This document shows, in pieces, positions 27,001 through 35,878 of a DNA stretch of 64,000 bases. A program made the position numbers and the translations under genes. Source of the DNA: Fen-1258 sp964449775 (GTDB lineage: Bacteria; Bacteroidota; Ignavibacteria; Ignavibacteriales; Melioribacteraceae). Below the pieces are notes generated by a model. That model saw only the letters and a program-made list of their open reading frames with translations, was not told the DNA's origin and did not search any database. The stretch's first letter is position 1; the number at the start of each line of letters is the position of its first letter. The stretch is taken from assembly GCA_964449775.1 (NCBI GenBank), contig CAYVBQ010000007.1, forward strand, positions 1 through 64,000, written 5' to 3'.

Positions 27001-28269
27001 AAGTATATCCCAAATCATAGCATCTTTTCTATCAACAGCTTTGCGTGCACTTTTTACTGTTTTAAAATGTCCTCTTTCGATCAGTTTACGAATGATAAAT
27101 GGTTTGAACAGTTCAACCGCCATATCTTTCGGCAATCCGCACTGATGTAGCTTCAATTCCGGACCGACAACAATTACAGAACGACCGGAATAATCAACAC
27201 GTTTACCAAGTAAGTTTTGACGGAACCGACCTTGTTTGCCTTTCAACATATCGCTGAGAGATTTCAACGGTCTGTTGCCATCACTTCGAACTGCGCTTGC
27301 CCGACGTGAATTATCGAACAATGCATCAACAGCTTCTTGAAGCATTCTTTTTTCGTTTCGAAGAATTACTTCGGGCGCTTTTATATCAATTAATCTTTTT
27401 AAACGATTGTTACGAATAATTACTCTTCTATAAAGATCATTCAAATCCGATGTTGCAAATCTTCCGCCTTCGAGCGGTACAAGGGGACGAAGTTCCGGTG
27501 GAATAACCGGTACAACATTCAACACCATCCATTCGGGTTTGTTCGGAACTTTTCCTTCATACTCACGGAAAGCTTCAAGAACTCTTAATCTTTTAAGAAG
27601 ATCTGCACGTTTCTGCTGTGAAATATCAGGACCAAGTTGCGATTTCAAATCTTGAAATGTTATTTCAATATTAATCTTTTTCAACAATTCTTTAATAGCA
27701 TCGCCGCCAATTCTTGCAACAAACTTTTTCGGATCTTCAGCTTCAAGCGAATCGTTATCGTGAGGTAACGAACTCATTATCTCGTAATACTGATCTTCTG
27801 AAATCAAATCTTTTTTATTCAACCCTGTAGGACCCGGATTAATAACAACATAAGATTCATAGTAGATAACTTTTTCAAGTTCTTTGGTTGTCATTCCAAT
27901 GATGTTACCAATTTTAGAAGGCAACGCCTTGAAAAACCAAATATGAACAACCGGTACGGCAAGTTGAATATGTCCCATTCTTTCGCGGCGAACACTTTTC
28001 AGTGTAACTTCAACACCGCAGCGATCGCACACAATACCTTTGTAACGAATTCCTTTGTACTTACCGCATGCGCATTCCCAATCTTTTACAGGACCAAAAA
28101 TTTTCTCACAGAACAATCCATCTTTTTCCGGACGGAATGAGCGGTAGTTAATTGTTTCTGGTTTGGTTACCTCACCGTGTGAACGGGACAGAATATCATC
28201 AGGACTAGCCAAGCCAATTGTAAGACTTTCAATTAGTTTGATTTTATTTTCTTGCGGTTTAAATCGCAT
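24022..28269 (-). CDS. rpoC: RNA polymerase beta' subunit
   Basis: The 1415-residue beta' subunit carries the catalytic magnesium site (AFNADFDGDQMAVHIPLS near residue 455). The N-terminal zinc ribbon has C-x-C...C-x2-C (CACGKYKGIRYKGIVCDRCGVEV). A second zinc site contains CESKRGVCAKCYGRNL. The trigger-loop region EPGTQLTLRTFHLGGTSSR lies near residue 920. The length is typical of Bacteroidota-type beta'. It follows rpoB by 32 bases. Confidence 0.99.
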   Translation of the reverse strand: MRFKPQENKIKLIESLTIGLASPDDILSRSHGEVTKPETINYRSFRPEKDGLFCEKIFGPVKDWECACGKYKGIRYKGIVCDRCGVEVTLKSVRRERMGHIQLAVPVVHIWFFKALPSKIGNIIGMTTKELEKVIYYESYVVINPGPTGLNKKDLISEDQYYEIMSSLPHDNDSLEAEDPKKFVARIGGDAIKELLKKINIEITFQDLKSQLGPDISQQKRADLLKRLRVLEAFREYEGKVPNKPEWMVLNVVPVIPPELRPLVPLEGGRFATSDLNDLYRRVIIRNNRLKRLIDIKAPEVILRNEKRMLQEAVDALFDNSRRASAVRSDGNRPLKSLSDMLKGKQGRFRQNLLGKRVDYSGRSVIVVGPELKLHQCGLPKDMAVELFKPFIIRKLIERGHFKTVKSARKAVDRKDAMIWDILEKLIDGHPVMLNRAPTLHRLGIQAFQPILIDGKAIQLHPLVCTAFNADFDGDQMAVHIPLSYEAQLEASVLMLSSHNILSPQNGLPIVLPSQDIVLGLYYLTKLRPGSKGEGKIFSDVAEVIIAYNSKAVDLHAKIKVRIDSQIIETTVGRVIFNEIVPKEMGYINELLIKKSFSGFIYKMFIKIGNEKTAIFLDDLKELGYRYATAAGISISFSDMIVPDEKVKLINDSNKKVSGILNEHEQGLITDAERYNKIVDVWTHTTNNVAKSLMDRIKTDQGGFNSLHMMVDSGARGSQDQVRQLAGMRGLMMKPQKSLTGQSGEIIENPIVANFKEGLSVLEYFISTHGARKGLADTALKTADAGYLTRRLCDVAQDVIITQLDCGTIRGVYISALKDVELEREPLAERITGRVAQEDVYEPRTDDLLIEAGEVINEEVAEKIDEANIDQVYIRTVLTCESKRGVCAKCYGRNLTTGQLVENGEAVGIIAAQSIGEPGTQLTLRTFHLGGTSSRIASQSQVEANVNGTIKLDRLTFVEKTDFFGKVKVVIGRRGSIGIYDEDNRQIKKFEVPYGSELMVGEGQEIKKGQPLYNHDPYNSVIVADVVGKVSFIDLIDNVTIQQVADEQTGHVQKVVIESKDKTLTPSIQIKDSKGNEKVFNIPTRAYLSVEEGEEIQAGTILAKISKSSTKSRDITGGLPRVTELFEARRPHDPAVVSEIEGKVKFGARKKGSREIIIESLDGSIQKVYNVSYGKHILVQEGDEIPAGEKITDGPTDPHDILKIKGTNAVQEYLVNEIQDVYRLQGVKINDKHIEVIVRQMLQKLQVISASDSIFIEEDLVDRNKFIDENEKVKQMVYIIDPGQSKFKMSQLITRAKYREVNADLTRKSKKVIKARDAEPATFDNVLLGITHAALSTESFISAASFQETTKVLTNAATEARVDTLVGLKENVVMGHLIPAGTGLKKYKNIILTGDEIETVLSEEVLEPEKQSIQE

Positions 28270-28301
28270 TGTTATACTCCTTTAGCCAAACTCTTGGTTG
28301 A

Positions 28302-31300
28302 TTATTTAATTTTAATATCGAGAGCGAGACCTTGAAGCTCTTTAATAAGAACATTAAAAGCTTCGGGAATATTTGGTGTAGGTATATTCTCGCCTTTTAC
28401 AATTGCCTCGTAGGTTTTTGCTCTACCTAATACATCATCGCTCTTCACGGTTAATACTTCTTGAAGAACATGAGCAGCACCGTAACCTTCGAGAGCCCAA
28501 ACTTCCATTTCTCCAAATCTCTGTCCGCCAAATTGTGCTTTACCGCCGAGAGGTTGTTGGGTAATGAGCGAGTATGGGCCAATTGAACGTGCATGAATTT
28601 TATCATCAACCATGTGGCCGAGTTTCATCATATAAATATAACCACATGTAACTTTCTGATGGAATTTTTCACCACTTCTTCCATCATATAGCCAGGTTTT
28701 ACTTCCTTCATCAAGTCCGGCTTCTCTCAACCAGTCTTCAACTTCAGAAACTTGAGCGCTGTCGAAAATTGGTGTTTCAAATTTGACGCCAAGTTTTTTT
28801 CCAACCCATCCAAGAGCTGTTTCATAAAGTTGCCCTAAGTTCATACGTGAAGGCACTCCAAGCGGATTAAGTATGATATCAACAGGGGTTCCATCTTCGT
28901 GATACGGCATGTCTTCAACAGGAACAACTTTTGCAACAACACCTTTGTTTCCGTGCCGACCAGCCATTTTATCACCGACTGAAACTTTTCTCTTCTTGGC
29001 AACATAAACTTTTGCAAGTTGAGTAATTCCCGGAGGTAGTTCATCTCCGCTTTGTATTTTCAATTTATCGCGTTTGTAATCTTCTTCAATTTCTGCAAGA
29101 AGATTAAAATAGTTTGAATAGAGTTGCTTGATCAATTCGTTTGGAGCTTTTCTTTCGAACCACTCTTTTGTATAATCTAATTTAGTAACATCTTCAAGAG
29201 CAGAAAATGTTTCATCTTTAATCGAGGCTCCGCTTCTAAAGACAACACTTCCATCCAAATCGCGTATGCCCGAAGTAGTTTTGCCTTCGGTAATTCGGGT
29301 TAATTTTGTAACGAGTTTTCTGTAATGATTTTCTTTTCGTTTCTTGTATTCAGTTTCGAGATTATCCAATAATTTCTTTTCAACCTTTTTAGATTCAATA
29401 TCTTTCTTCTTACGGCTGAACAATCTTGTTTTGATTACGATACCTTTCAACCCCGGAGGTGCTTTCAATGAAGCATCTTTCACGTCGCCGGCTTTATCAC
29501 CGAATATTGCTTTCAATAATTTTTCTTCAGGTGTTGGATCAGTCTCGCCTTTAGGAGTAATCTTTCCAATAAGAATATCCCCTTCTTTAACTTCAGCGCC
29601 TTCACGAATAATTCCATATTCATCAAGATCTTTTGTTGCTTCTTCACTAACATTAGGAATATCGCGTGTCAGTTCTTCTTCACCTCGTTTTGTTTCGCGA
29701 ACCTGTAATTCAAATTCTTCAATATGAATAGAAGTGAATACATCGTCACCAACAAGGCGTTCACTCAGAACAATAGCATCTTCAAAATTATAACCGCGCC
29801 ACGGCATGAATGCAACAGAAACGTTACGGCCTAGTGCAAGTTCACCTTTTTCAATTCCAGGACCATCAGCAATAATATCACCCTTCTTAAGTTTCTGTCC
29901 GGTGACTACAACAGGTTTTTGATTGAAACATGTCTCCTGATTTGTACCGGAGAATTTAGTGAGTAGATGTTCAACTCTTCGTTCATCATCAAAACAAACC
30001 AAAGTTTCCGGTGCGCTTTCATCAACATCATATTTTACAATAATTCTTTTCGAATCGGCATATTCAACGTAACCGCTCTCCTCTGCAAGAATAACTGAAC
30101 GTGAATCGCGCGCAATTTTAGCTTCCATACCGGTTCCAACAATTGGAGCTTGCGGTACTAAAAGCGGAACTGCTTGACGTTGCATGTTAGAACCCATCAG
30201 TGCTCTGTTGGCATCATCATGCTCGAGGAATGGAATCAATGCCGCTGCGGCAGAAACGATTTGTGCCGGCGCAACATCCATATAATGAAGTGCGCTTGGA
30301 GGAACGACAGGAAATTCTCCGCGTTCGCGACTCTTCACTCTCTCACCTAAGAACCTACCTTGTTCATCAATAGGAGCGTTTGCTTGAGCTATGATAAATT
30401 CATCTTCTTGATCGGCACTTAAAAAATCTACACTATTTGTAACTCTTCCATCTTTAACTTTTCTATATGGTGTTTCTAAAAATCCATAGTTATTAACACG
30501 TGCATAAATTGTAAGGGACGAGATAAGACCGATGTTTGGTCCTTCCGGCGTTTCAATTGGGCATAAACGACCATAATGAGAATGATGTACGTCTCGAACT
30601 TCAAAGCCTGCGCGTTCACGTGTTAAACCACCAGGTCCTAATGCAGAGATTCTTCTCTTATGCGTTAGTTCTGATAGCGGATTTGTTTGATCCATGAATT
30701 GTGAAAGCTGGTTGGTTCCAAAAAATGCATTGATAACGCTGCTGATGGTGCGTGCATTAACCAAATCTTGAGGCTGCATATTTTCGTTATCGCGCATATT
30801 CATTCTTTCTTTAATTGTGCGCGACATTCTTGCCAAGCCAACATTATATTGCTGTTGTAATTGTTCGCCTACTGTTCTCACTCTTCTATTGCCAAGATGA
30901 TCAATATCATCAACAGCAACATTTCCGTTCTTTAACTTGACGATATTTTTCACGATAGCAACAATATCTTCAACAGTAAGAACTTTTACGTTATCGGGGA
31001 CATTAAGATTTAACCTATCATTCATTCTGAAACGGCCAACATCTCCAAGATCATAACGTTTTTCGTTGAAGAACAATTTATCAATCAGACCAATTGCTGT
31101 ATCTACATCCGGTGCTTCGCCGGAACGTAATTGGCGGTATATAGCATAAAGAGCTTCTTCTTTATTTGTTGATGTATCTTTCTTTAATGTATTAAGAACA
31201 AGATCATGTTCAAAAGAAGTATCTATGCTTAGCAACTGAACTTTTGTTAACGAAGATTTTTTGATATTTAGAATAATTTCTTCAGTGAGTTCAGTATCTT

Positions 31301-32081
31301 TGGTAGCATAAATTTCGCCGGTTGCTGTATCAATTACATCACTTGCGACAACCCTTCCGGTGTGCTTATCAACGCTTAACTGTTTTCCTGTTATCTCTTC
31401 AATCAAATCAAATAAATTCAAAATCTGTTCATCGGTTTCGTAACCAAGTGCTCTCAACAATGTTGTTGAAGGAAATTTCTTTCTGCGATCTATGTAAACG
31501 TATAGAATGTTGTTGATGTCTGTTGCAAACTCAACCCAAGAACCTCTGAAAGGAATAATTCTTGCTGAATAAATTGGTGTTCCGTTTGGATGTACGGTTT
31601 GTGCAAATGCAACGCCGGGTGAACGGTGAAGCTGACTTACAATTACTCTTTCTGCTCCGTTGATAATAAATGTTCCGCGACGGGTCATAAAAGGAAGATT
31701 GCCGAGATATACTTCCTGTTCAACAGAGTTTACATATTCGCCAGTCTCGTCATCTTTTGTAGATAGACGGAGTTTTGCTTTTAGAGGAGCTGAATAAGTA
31801 AGACCACGCTCTTCACATTCTGCCATAGAGAATCTTGGCTTCTCGATGTAGTATTCAATAAAATCTAATCTGTAAAATTCTTTGTTATCAAGGATTGGGA
31901 AGTTGGTATTGAATACCGCGTGTAAGCCCTTATTTTCTCTTTGGAAAGGCGGAACTTTCAATTGAATAAATTCTTCAAAAGAATCCAATTGAATATTCAG
32001 AAGATCCGGTACTTTCACAGTTTGAGAAATAGAAGCAAAAGTAATTCTACCTGTGCTTTTGTTAATTTTTTGTTTTTCCAA
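28302..32081 (-). CDS. rpoB: RNA polymerase beta subunit
   Basis: The 1259-residue beta subunit forms the other half of the polymerase cleft. The rifampicin-pocket region reads FFGTNQLSQFMDQTNPLSELTHKRRISALGPGGLTRERAGFEVRDVHHSHYGRLCPIETPEGPNIGLI with wild-type residues at the usual resistance positions. Near the C-terminus VGDKMAGRHGNKGVV and GGKAQFGGQRFGEMEVWALEGYGAAHVLQE are conserved. A hairpin separates it from rplL. Confidence 0.99.
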   Translation of the reverse strand: MEKQKINKSTGRITFASISQTVKVPDLLNIQLDSFEEFIQLKVPPFQRENKGLHAVFNTNFPILDNKEFYRLDFIEYYIEKPRFSMAECEERGLTYSAPLKAKLRLSTKDDETGEYVNSVEQEVYLGNLPFMTRRGTFIINGAERVIVSQLHRSPGVAFAQTVHPNGTPIYSARIIPFRGSWVEFATDINNILYVYIDRRKKFPSTTLLRALGYETDEQILNLFDLIEEITGKQLSVDKHTGRVVASDVIDTATGEIYATKDTELTEEIILNIKKSSLTKVQLLSIDTSFEHDLVLNTLKKDTSTNKEEALYAIYRQLRSGEAPDVDTAIGLIDKLFFNEKRYDLGDVGRFRMNDRLNLNVPDNVKVLTVEDIVAIVKNIVKLKNGNVAVDDIDHLGNRRVRTVGEQLQQQYNVGLARMSRTIKERMNMRDNENMQPQDLVNARTISSVINAFFGTNQLSQFMDQTNPLSELTHKRRISALGPGGLTRERAGFEVRDVHHSHYGRLCPIETPEGPNIGLISSLTIYARVNNYGFLETPYRKVKDGRVTNSVDFLSADQEDEFIIAQANAPIDEQGRFLGERVKSRERGEFPVVPPSALHYMDVAPAQIVSAAAALIPFLEHDDANRALMGSNMQRQAVPLLVPQAPIVGTGMEAKIARDSRSVILAEESGYVEYADSKRIIVKYDVDESAPETLVCFDDERRVEHLLTKFSGTNQETCFNQKPVVVTGQKLKKGDIIADGPGIEKGELALGRNVSVAFMPWRGYNFEDAIVLSERLVGDDVFTSIHIEEFELQVRETKRGEEELTRDIPNVSEEATKDLDEYGIIREGAEVKEGDILIGKITPKGETDPTPEEKLLKAIFGDKAGDVKDASLKAPPGLKGIVIKTRLFSRKKKDIESKKVEKKLLDNLETEYKKRKENHYRKLVTKLTRITEGKTTSGIRDLDGSVVFRSGASIKDETFSALEDVTKLDYTKEWFERKAPNELIKQLYSNYFNLLAEIEEDYKRDKLKIQSGDELPPGITQLAKVYVAKKRKVSVGDKMAGRHGNKGVVAKVVPVEDMPYHEDGTPVDIILNPLGVPSRMNLGQLYETALGWVGKKLGVKFETPIFDSAQVSEVEDWLREAGLDEGSKTWLYDGRSGEKFHQKVTCGYIYMMKLGHMVDDKIHARSIGPYSLITQQPLGGKAQFGGQRFGEMEVWALEGYGAAHVLQEVLTVKSDDVLGRAKTYEAIVKGENIPTPNIPEAFNVLIKELQGLALDIKIK

Positions 32082-32136
32082 CCCTAACCTCCAATGTGGT
32101 TTTTAGTCAGTTTTTCTTACATTAAAAAATGCAAGA

Positions 32137-32170
32137 AAGTGGTAAGACGGATTTCACCATCTTACCACTT
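32137..32170 (-). terminator. Partial terminator or attenuator between rplL and rpoB
   Basis: An 11-base perfect inverted repeat (AAGTGGTAAGA / TCTTACCACTT) with a 12-base loop lies in the rplL-rpoB gap. On the minus strand it is followed by TCTTGCATTTTTT, so the U-run starts six bases after the stem. An imperfect terminator here would lower rpoBC expression relative to L7/L12, as known for the E. coli rplL-rpoB attenuator. Confidence 0.65.
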
Positions 32171-32204
32171 CAATTATAAATCGAATGAGGGGAATTGAAT
32201 CAGC

Positions 32205-32576
32205 TTATTTTACTTTAACAGTAGCGCCGGCTTCTTCGAGTTCTTTTTTAACTTTTTCAGCTTCATCTTTAGAAACAGCTTCTTTTACTGTTTTTGGAGC
32301 GCCGTCAACTAAGTCTTTTGCTTCTTTCAAACCGAGGCCTGTATGTGCACGAACTACTTTAATTACGTTAATCTTTGTTGCGCCCGCTGCTTCAAGAACA
32401 ACATCAAATTCTGTTTTCTCTTCAACTGCTGCTGCTGGAGCTGCTGCGCCAGCCATCATCATTGGTGCCGATGCTGTTACTCCAAATTCTTCTTCTAATG
32501 CTTTTTTTAATTCTGAAGCTTCAACCAGTGTGAGGACTTTAATCTTCTCAACTATCTCTGCAATTTTCTCTGACAT
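32205..32576 (-). CDS. rplL: 50S ribosomal protein L7/L12
   Basis: L7/L12 forms the flexible stalk that recruits translational GTPases. The 123-residue protein has the N-terminal dimerisation helices, an Ala-rich hinge (MMAGAAAPAAAVEEK) and the C-terminal domain FDVVLEAAGATKINVIKVVRAHTGLGLKEAKDLVDGAPKTVKE. It is 47 bases downstream of rplJ. Confidence 0.98.
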   Translation of the reverse strand: MSEKIAEIVEKIKVLTLVEASELKKALEEEFGVTASAPMMMAGAAAPAAAVEEKTEFDVVLEAAGATKINVIKVVRAHTGLGLKEAKDLVDGAPKTVKEAVSKDEAEKVKKELEEAGATVKVK

Positions 32577-32623
32577 TTTATTTCTCCTATAACTAATAAT
32601 TAATTGTTCAATTCAAATTTTAT

Positions 32624-33145
32624 TTATGCAGCTTTCTTTTTACCGACTTCATCAATAACGCTAACAAGATCACGAATAACCGCATTGATAGCTCCAATAA
32701 TTCCGCTTGCTGGTGCTGCAATACTTCCAACAATTCCAGACATGATTTCGTCTTTTGTAGGCATTGCCGCAATAGTATTTAGTTGATCGGCACCATAATA
32801 TGTCGAATCAATGTAACATCCTTTAAAGGAAAACTTTTGTTTTTCATCGAAATATTTTTTGATGACCTTTGCAGCAGATACAAAATTTTCTCCGGTGAAA
32901 GCAATACCAATCATTCCAATTAGTTGTGGAGTAAATTTTTCGTATCTACCTGATTGCTCAAGAGCTTTTTTAAAGAGAGTATTTTTAAAGACCTTGTAAG
33001 TAACTCCTTCTTTTCTAAAATCAGAACGAATCTTATTGATATCGGCAACATTTACACCGCGGTAATCAATAAGAAACATGGAAGAAGAATTCTTGACGAG
33101 CTCTTTTATCTGCTCAACCATCTCTCCTTTTTCTTCTTTTTTCAT
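32624..33145 (-). CDS. rplJ: 50S ribosomal protein L10
   Basis: L10 anchors the L7/L12 stalk to 23S rRNA and in E. coli represses its own operon. The 173-residue protein has the N-terminal RNA-binding region (SSMFLIDYRGVNVADINKIRSDFRKEGVTYKVFKNTLFKKAL) and a C-terminal helix for L12 dimers. An 83-base leader without coding potential separates it from rplA and contains a small CCCG-GTATAT-CGGG hairpin that could belong to an L10 leader. Confidence 0.97.
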   Translation of the reverse strand: MKKEEKGEMVEQIKELVKNSSSMFLIDYRGVNVADINKIRSDFRKEGVTYKVFKNTLFKKALEQSGRYEKFTPQLIGMIGIAFTGENFVSAAKVIKKYFDEKQKFSFKGCYIDSTYYGADQLNTIAAMPTKDEIMSGIVGSIAAPASGIIGAINAVIRDLVSVIDEVGKKKAA

Positions 33146-33228
33146 CGTACTCCCATTCAGTTATAACAGCACACTAATTAATGTAGAAGCATTATTTACC
33201 CCGATATACCGGGATGAGTGCGTAAAAT

Positions 33229-33936
33229 TTATACGTGTTTAGTAGAAACTGCGGTTTCTTCTTTCGTAATTCTTAAGCCAGGACCCATTGTTGATGAAAG
33301 GAATAGACTTTTAACGTAATGTCCTTTTGCAGATGATGGTTTCATTTTAACAATTGTTTGAAGAAAAGCACGTGTATTTTCGGATAATTGTTCTATTGCG
33401 AAATCTAATTTTCCGAGAGCAGTATGAACGATTCCGGCTTTCTCAACTCTGAACTCGATCTTTCCAGCTTTCACTTCTTTGACTGCTTTAGCAACGTCTT
33501 GCGTAACTGTACCGCTCTTTGGATTTGGCATCAAACCTTTTGGACCAAGAACACGTCCAAGCTTACCAAGTTCACCCATAGAATCGGGAGTTGCAATGAT
33601 AACATCAACTTCAGCCCAACCGCCTTTAATTTTTTCGAGATATTCTTCGAAACCGGCATAATCTGCACCGGCTTTCAAAGCATCTCCAGCTTGCGCACCG
33701 CGAGCAATCACAAGAACAGAAACTTTTTTTCCGGTTCCGTGTGGAAGAGAAACAGTTCCTCTTACCATTTGATCAGCATGACGGGGATCAACACCAAGAC
33801 GAATTGCACAATTGAGAGTCTCTGTGAATTTTACTTTCGAGTTGTCTTTAAGAAGTTTGATTGCTTCTTCAACTGTGTATTCTTTTTCTTTATCAACATT
33901 TTTGTTGATGGCTTTAATTCTTTTTGAAACTTTCAT
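33229..33936 (-). CDS. rplA: 50S ribosomal protein L1
   Basis: L1 forms the mobile L1 stalk at the E site and is a translational repressor of the L11 operon in other bacteria. The 235-residue protein shows VKFTETLNCAIRLGVDPRHADQMVRGTVSLPHGTGK, GRVLGPKGLMPNPKSGTV and GKIEFRVEKAGIVHTALGK. It follows rplK by 31 bases. Confidence 0.98.
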   Translation of the reverse strand: MKVSKRIKAINKNVDKEKEYTVEEAIKLLKDNSKVKFTETLNCAIRLGVDPRHADQMVRGTVSLPHGTGKKVSVLVIARGAQAGDALKAGADYAGFEEYLEKIKGGWAEVDVIIATPDSMGELGKLGRVLGPKGLMPNPKSGTVTQDVAKAVKEVKAGKIEFRVEKAGIVHTALGKLDFAIEQLSENTRAFLQTIVKMKPSSAKGHYVKSLFLSSTMGPGLRITKEETAVSTKHV

Positions 33937-33967
33937 TTTAATTCCGATGAAAAATTATTTTATAAAA

Positions 33968-34393
33968 TTAGTCTTCGACAGTGAAACCCATACTGCGTGC
34001 CGTTCCGGCAACCATGCTCATTGCATGATCAACGTCGTGTGCGTTTAAGTCGGGCATTTTCAAAGTGGCAATCTCGCGCACTTGTGCACTTGATACTTTT
34101 GCAACTTTGGTTTTATTAGGTTCAGCAGAACCTTTCTCAACCTTGGCTGCTTTCTTAAGTAGAATAGCTGCCGGTGGAGTCTTGGTAATGAATGTAAATG
34201 ATTTATCAGAATAAACAGTAATAACAACGGGGATAATCAATCCTTGTTGAGCAGAAGTTCTTGCATTGAACTGCTTACAGAACTCCATAATATTAACGCC
34301 TTTTTGACCCAATGCTGGTCCGACTGGTGGAGAAGGATTTGCAGCACCAGCAGGTATTTGTAATTTGATGTAACTATCAATCTTCTTTGCCAT
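33968..34393 (-). CDS. rplK: 50S ribosomal protein L11
   Basis: L11 forms the GTPase-associated centre with 23S rRNA. The 141-residue protein has IKLQIPAGAANPSPPVGPALGQKGVNIMEFCKQFNA and PDLNAHDVDHAMSMVAGTARSMGF. It lies between nusG and rplA, the universal order. Confidence 0.98.
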   Translation of the reverse strand: MAKKIDSYIKLQIPAGAANPSPPVGPALGQKGVNIMEFCKQFNARTSAQQGLIIPVVITVYSDKSFTFITKTPPAAILLKKAAKVEKGSAEPNKTKVAKVSSAQVREIATLKMPDLNAHDVDHAMSMVAGTARSMGFTVED

Positions 34394-34412
34394 TGTTTAA
34401 CCTATCTAATAT

Positions 34413-34958
34413 TTATTTTTCAAATTCAGCTTGAGCAAAATCGATTTCAACTGGAGTCTTTCTTCCAAAGATTGAAACCATCACTTTGATTTTCATTTTT
34501 TCTTCATTCACTTCTTGGATAAACCCAGAGAAATTATTGAAAGGACCATCAGTAATTTTGACAAAGTCCCCTGTTCTAAATATCGTTTCAGTTCTCTCCG
34601 TTTCTTCCGTTTGGGAAAGTCGTCCTACAATCCTTTTTACTTCTTCTGGAAGAAGCGGGAGAGGATGATTGGCAGATCCCAGAAAGCCCATTACAGAAGG
34701 AGTATTGATGATAAAATCTTTTACTCTAATGTCCAAGTCCACACATACCAAAATATAACCAGGAAAGAAATTTTTCTTTTTGGTTTTTTTCTTGCCGTCT
34801 TTCACCTCAAAAACTTTTTCTGTAGGCACAAGTACATCAAAAATTCTTGCGCGCAACTCTTCGTTGTCCTTTAACTCAGCGTCAATCAGTGTTTTAACTT
34901 TATTTTCGTGCCCTGAGAAAGTTCTGACAACATACCATTTTGCGTTTGCGTTTTCCAA
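34413..34958 (-). CDS. nusG: Transcription termination/antitermination factor NusG
   Basis: NusG binds RNA polymerase and links it to ribosomes and Rho. The 181-residue protein has the NGN domain (KWYVVRTFSGHENKVKTLIDAEL; FFPGYILVCVDLD) and the C-terminal KOW domain (GDFVKITDGPFNNFSGFIQEVNEEKMKIKVMVSIFGR). It starts two bases after the secE stop. Confidence 0.98.
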   Translation of the reverse strand: MENANAKWYVVRTFSGHENKVKTLIDAELKDNEELRARIFDVLVPTEKVFEVKDGKKKTKKKNFFPGYILVCVDLDIRVKDFIINTPSVMGFLGSANHPLPLLPEEVKRIVGRLSQTEETERTETIFRTGDFVKITDGPFNNFSGFIQEVNEEKMKIKVMVSIFGRKTPVEIDFAQAEFEK

Positions 34959-34960
34959 CC

Positions 34961-35143
34961 CTAGAAGATTCCTTGCAATATCTTAGCAACAGCCATATCA
35001 ACTATATAAGTGAAGGCAGATAAGACCAAGCATACCACTATAACGATTGAAGTAGATTCTTTTAATTCATCGCGAGTAGGCCAGGTAACTTTTTTCATTT
35101 CCTTGACTACATCATTAACGAAGTTGATTATTTTTTCTTTCAT
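34961..35143 (-). CDS. secE: Protein translocase subunit SecE
   Basis: This 60-residue single-span SecE has the amphipathic region FVNDVVKEMKKVTWPTRDELKESTSIVIVV with the conserved W-P-T/S motif, followed by the membrane segment. SecE clamps SecY. Short SecE proteins of this type are normal outside the enterics. It is preceded by tRNA-Trp, as in many bacteria. Confidence 0.97.
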   Translation of the reverse strand: MKEKIINFVNDVVKEMKKVTWPTRDELKESTSIVIVVCLVLSAFTYIVDMAVAKILQGIF

Positions 35144-35169
35144 AAAATTTTATCGCTTTTAAATTCTCG

Positions 35170-35242
<73 letters not shown>

Positions 35243-35243
35243 A

Positions 35244-35411
35244 TTATTTAGTTTCTTTAAATATAACGTGCTTACGAACAACAGGATCGTATTTCTTAAA
35301 TTCTACTCTATTTGGGTGTTCTCTTTTATTTTTTTTTGTAGAGTAACGAAAGCCCGTATTAGCTGTGCTTTCTAGAATAATAATTTGTCGTACATTTTTA
35401 GATTTTGCCAT
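35244..35411 (-). CDS. rpmG: 50S ribosomal protein L33 (zinc-free form)
   Basis: The 55-residue protein reads MAKSKNVRQIIILESTANTG, then FRYSTKKNKREHPNRVEFKK and YDPVVRKHVIFKETK. It has no cysteine, so it is the zinc-independent L33. It starts at ATG 35411 after a GAGG site and its stop is one base from the 5' end of tRNA-Trp. The order tRNA-Thr, rpmG, tRNA-Trp, secE, nusG is widely conserved, often with a tuf gene between tRNA-Thr and rpmG; here that gap is only 92 bases. Confidence 0.95.
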   Translation of the reverse strand: MAKSKNVRQIIILESTANTGFRYSTKKNKREHPNRVEFKKYDPVVRKHVIFKETK

Positions 35412-35503
35412 TTGATAATTCCTCTAATAAAACTTTCCGATATAAACTTCGACAATAAAAGAATCCATCCCTTCAATTTGGGCGATACTTTCATATCACT
35501 TTG

Positions 35504-35576
<73 letters not shown>

Positions 35577-35654
35577 AAACTCATGATTCAATATTTCCTG
35601 ATGATCTCTCAATAAAGCGGAATAATTAACAAACTCAGATGCATCAGCGCTAAG

Positions 35655-35728
35655 AGCGGGAGACGGGACTCGAACCCGCGACCAACAGCTTGGAAGGCTG
35701 TGACTCTAGCCAACTGAGTTACTCCCGC
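35655..35728 (-). tRNA. tRNA-Gly (anticodon TCC)
   Basis: The acceptor GCGGGAG pairs with CTCCCGC. The anticodon stem ACAGC/GCTGT surrounds CTTCCAA, anticodon TCC, and the T arm is GCGGG-TTCGAGT-CCCGT. CCA is not encoded. Confidence 0.95.
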
Positions 35729-35756
35729 AAATGTCAAAAATCGTAAGAACATTTTG

Positions 35757-35840
35757 TGGGCGGCGAGGGATTCGAACCCCCAAAGGCGTTTGCCAACGGA
35801 TTTACAGTCCGCCCCGGCTCTCCAACTCCGGCGTCCGCCC
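35757..35840 (-). tRNA. tRNA-Tyr (anticodon GTA)
   Basis: This is a class II tRNA with a long variable arm. The acceptor GGGCGG pairs with CCGCCC, the anticodon loop is CTGTAAA (anticodon GTA) and the T arm is GGGGG-TTCGAAT-CCCTC. CCA is not encoded. It is the first gene of the tRNA-Tyr, -Gly, -Thr cluster. Confidence 0.95.
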
Positions 35841-35878
35841 AGACAAATTTCACCCAACATCTCAAAAATCGAGCTTCA

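Noticed and set aside
29344..29727. Open frames on the plus strand inside rpoB, rpoC and ribosomal genes
   Set aside because: They are antisense shadows of strongly conserved genes, with low-complexity Ser/Phe/Leu-rich translations and no ribosome-binding sites.
33146..33228. L10 leader regulatory RNA between rplA and rplJ
   Set aside because: Only a 4-pair hairpin is clear by eye; I could not match the kink-turn elements of a known L10 leader, so I do not list it as a separate feature.
35757..35840. tRNA-Tyr as a pseudogene because of an acceptor mismatch
   Set aside because: Only the seventh acceptor pair is mismatched; the anticodon, variable and T arms are intact and the gene is in its conserved cluster.
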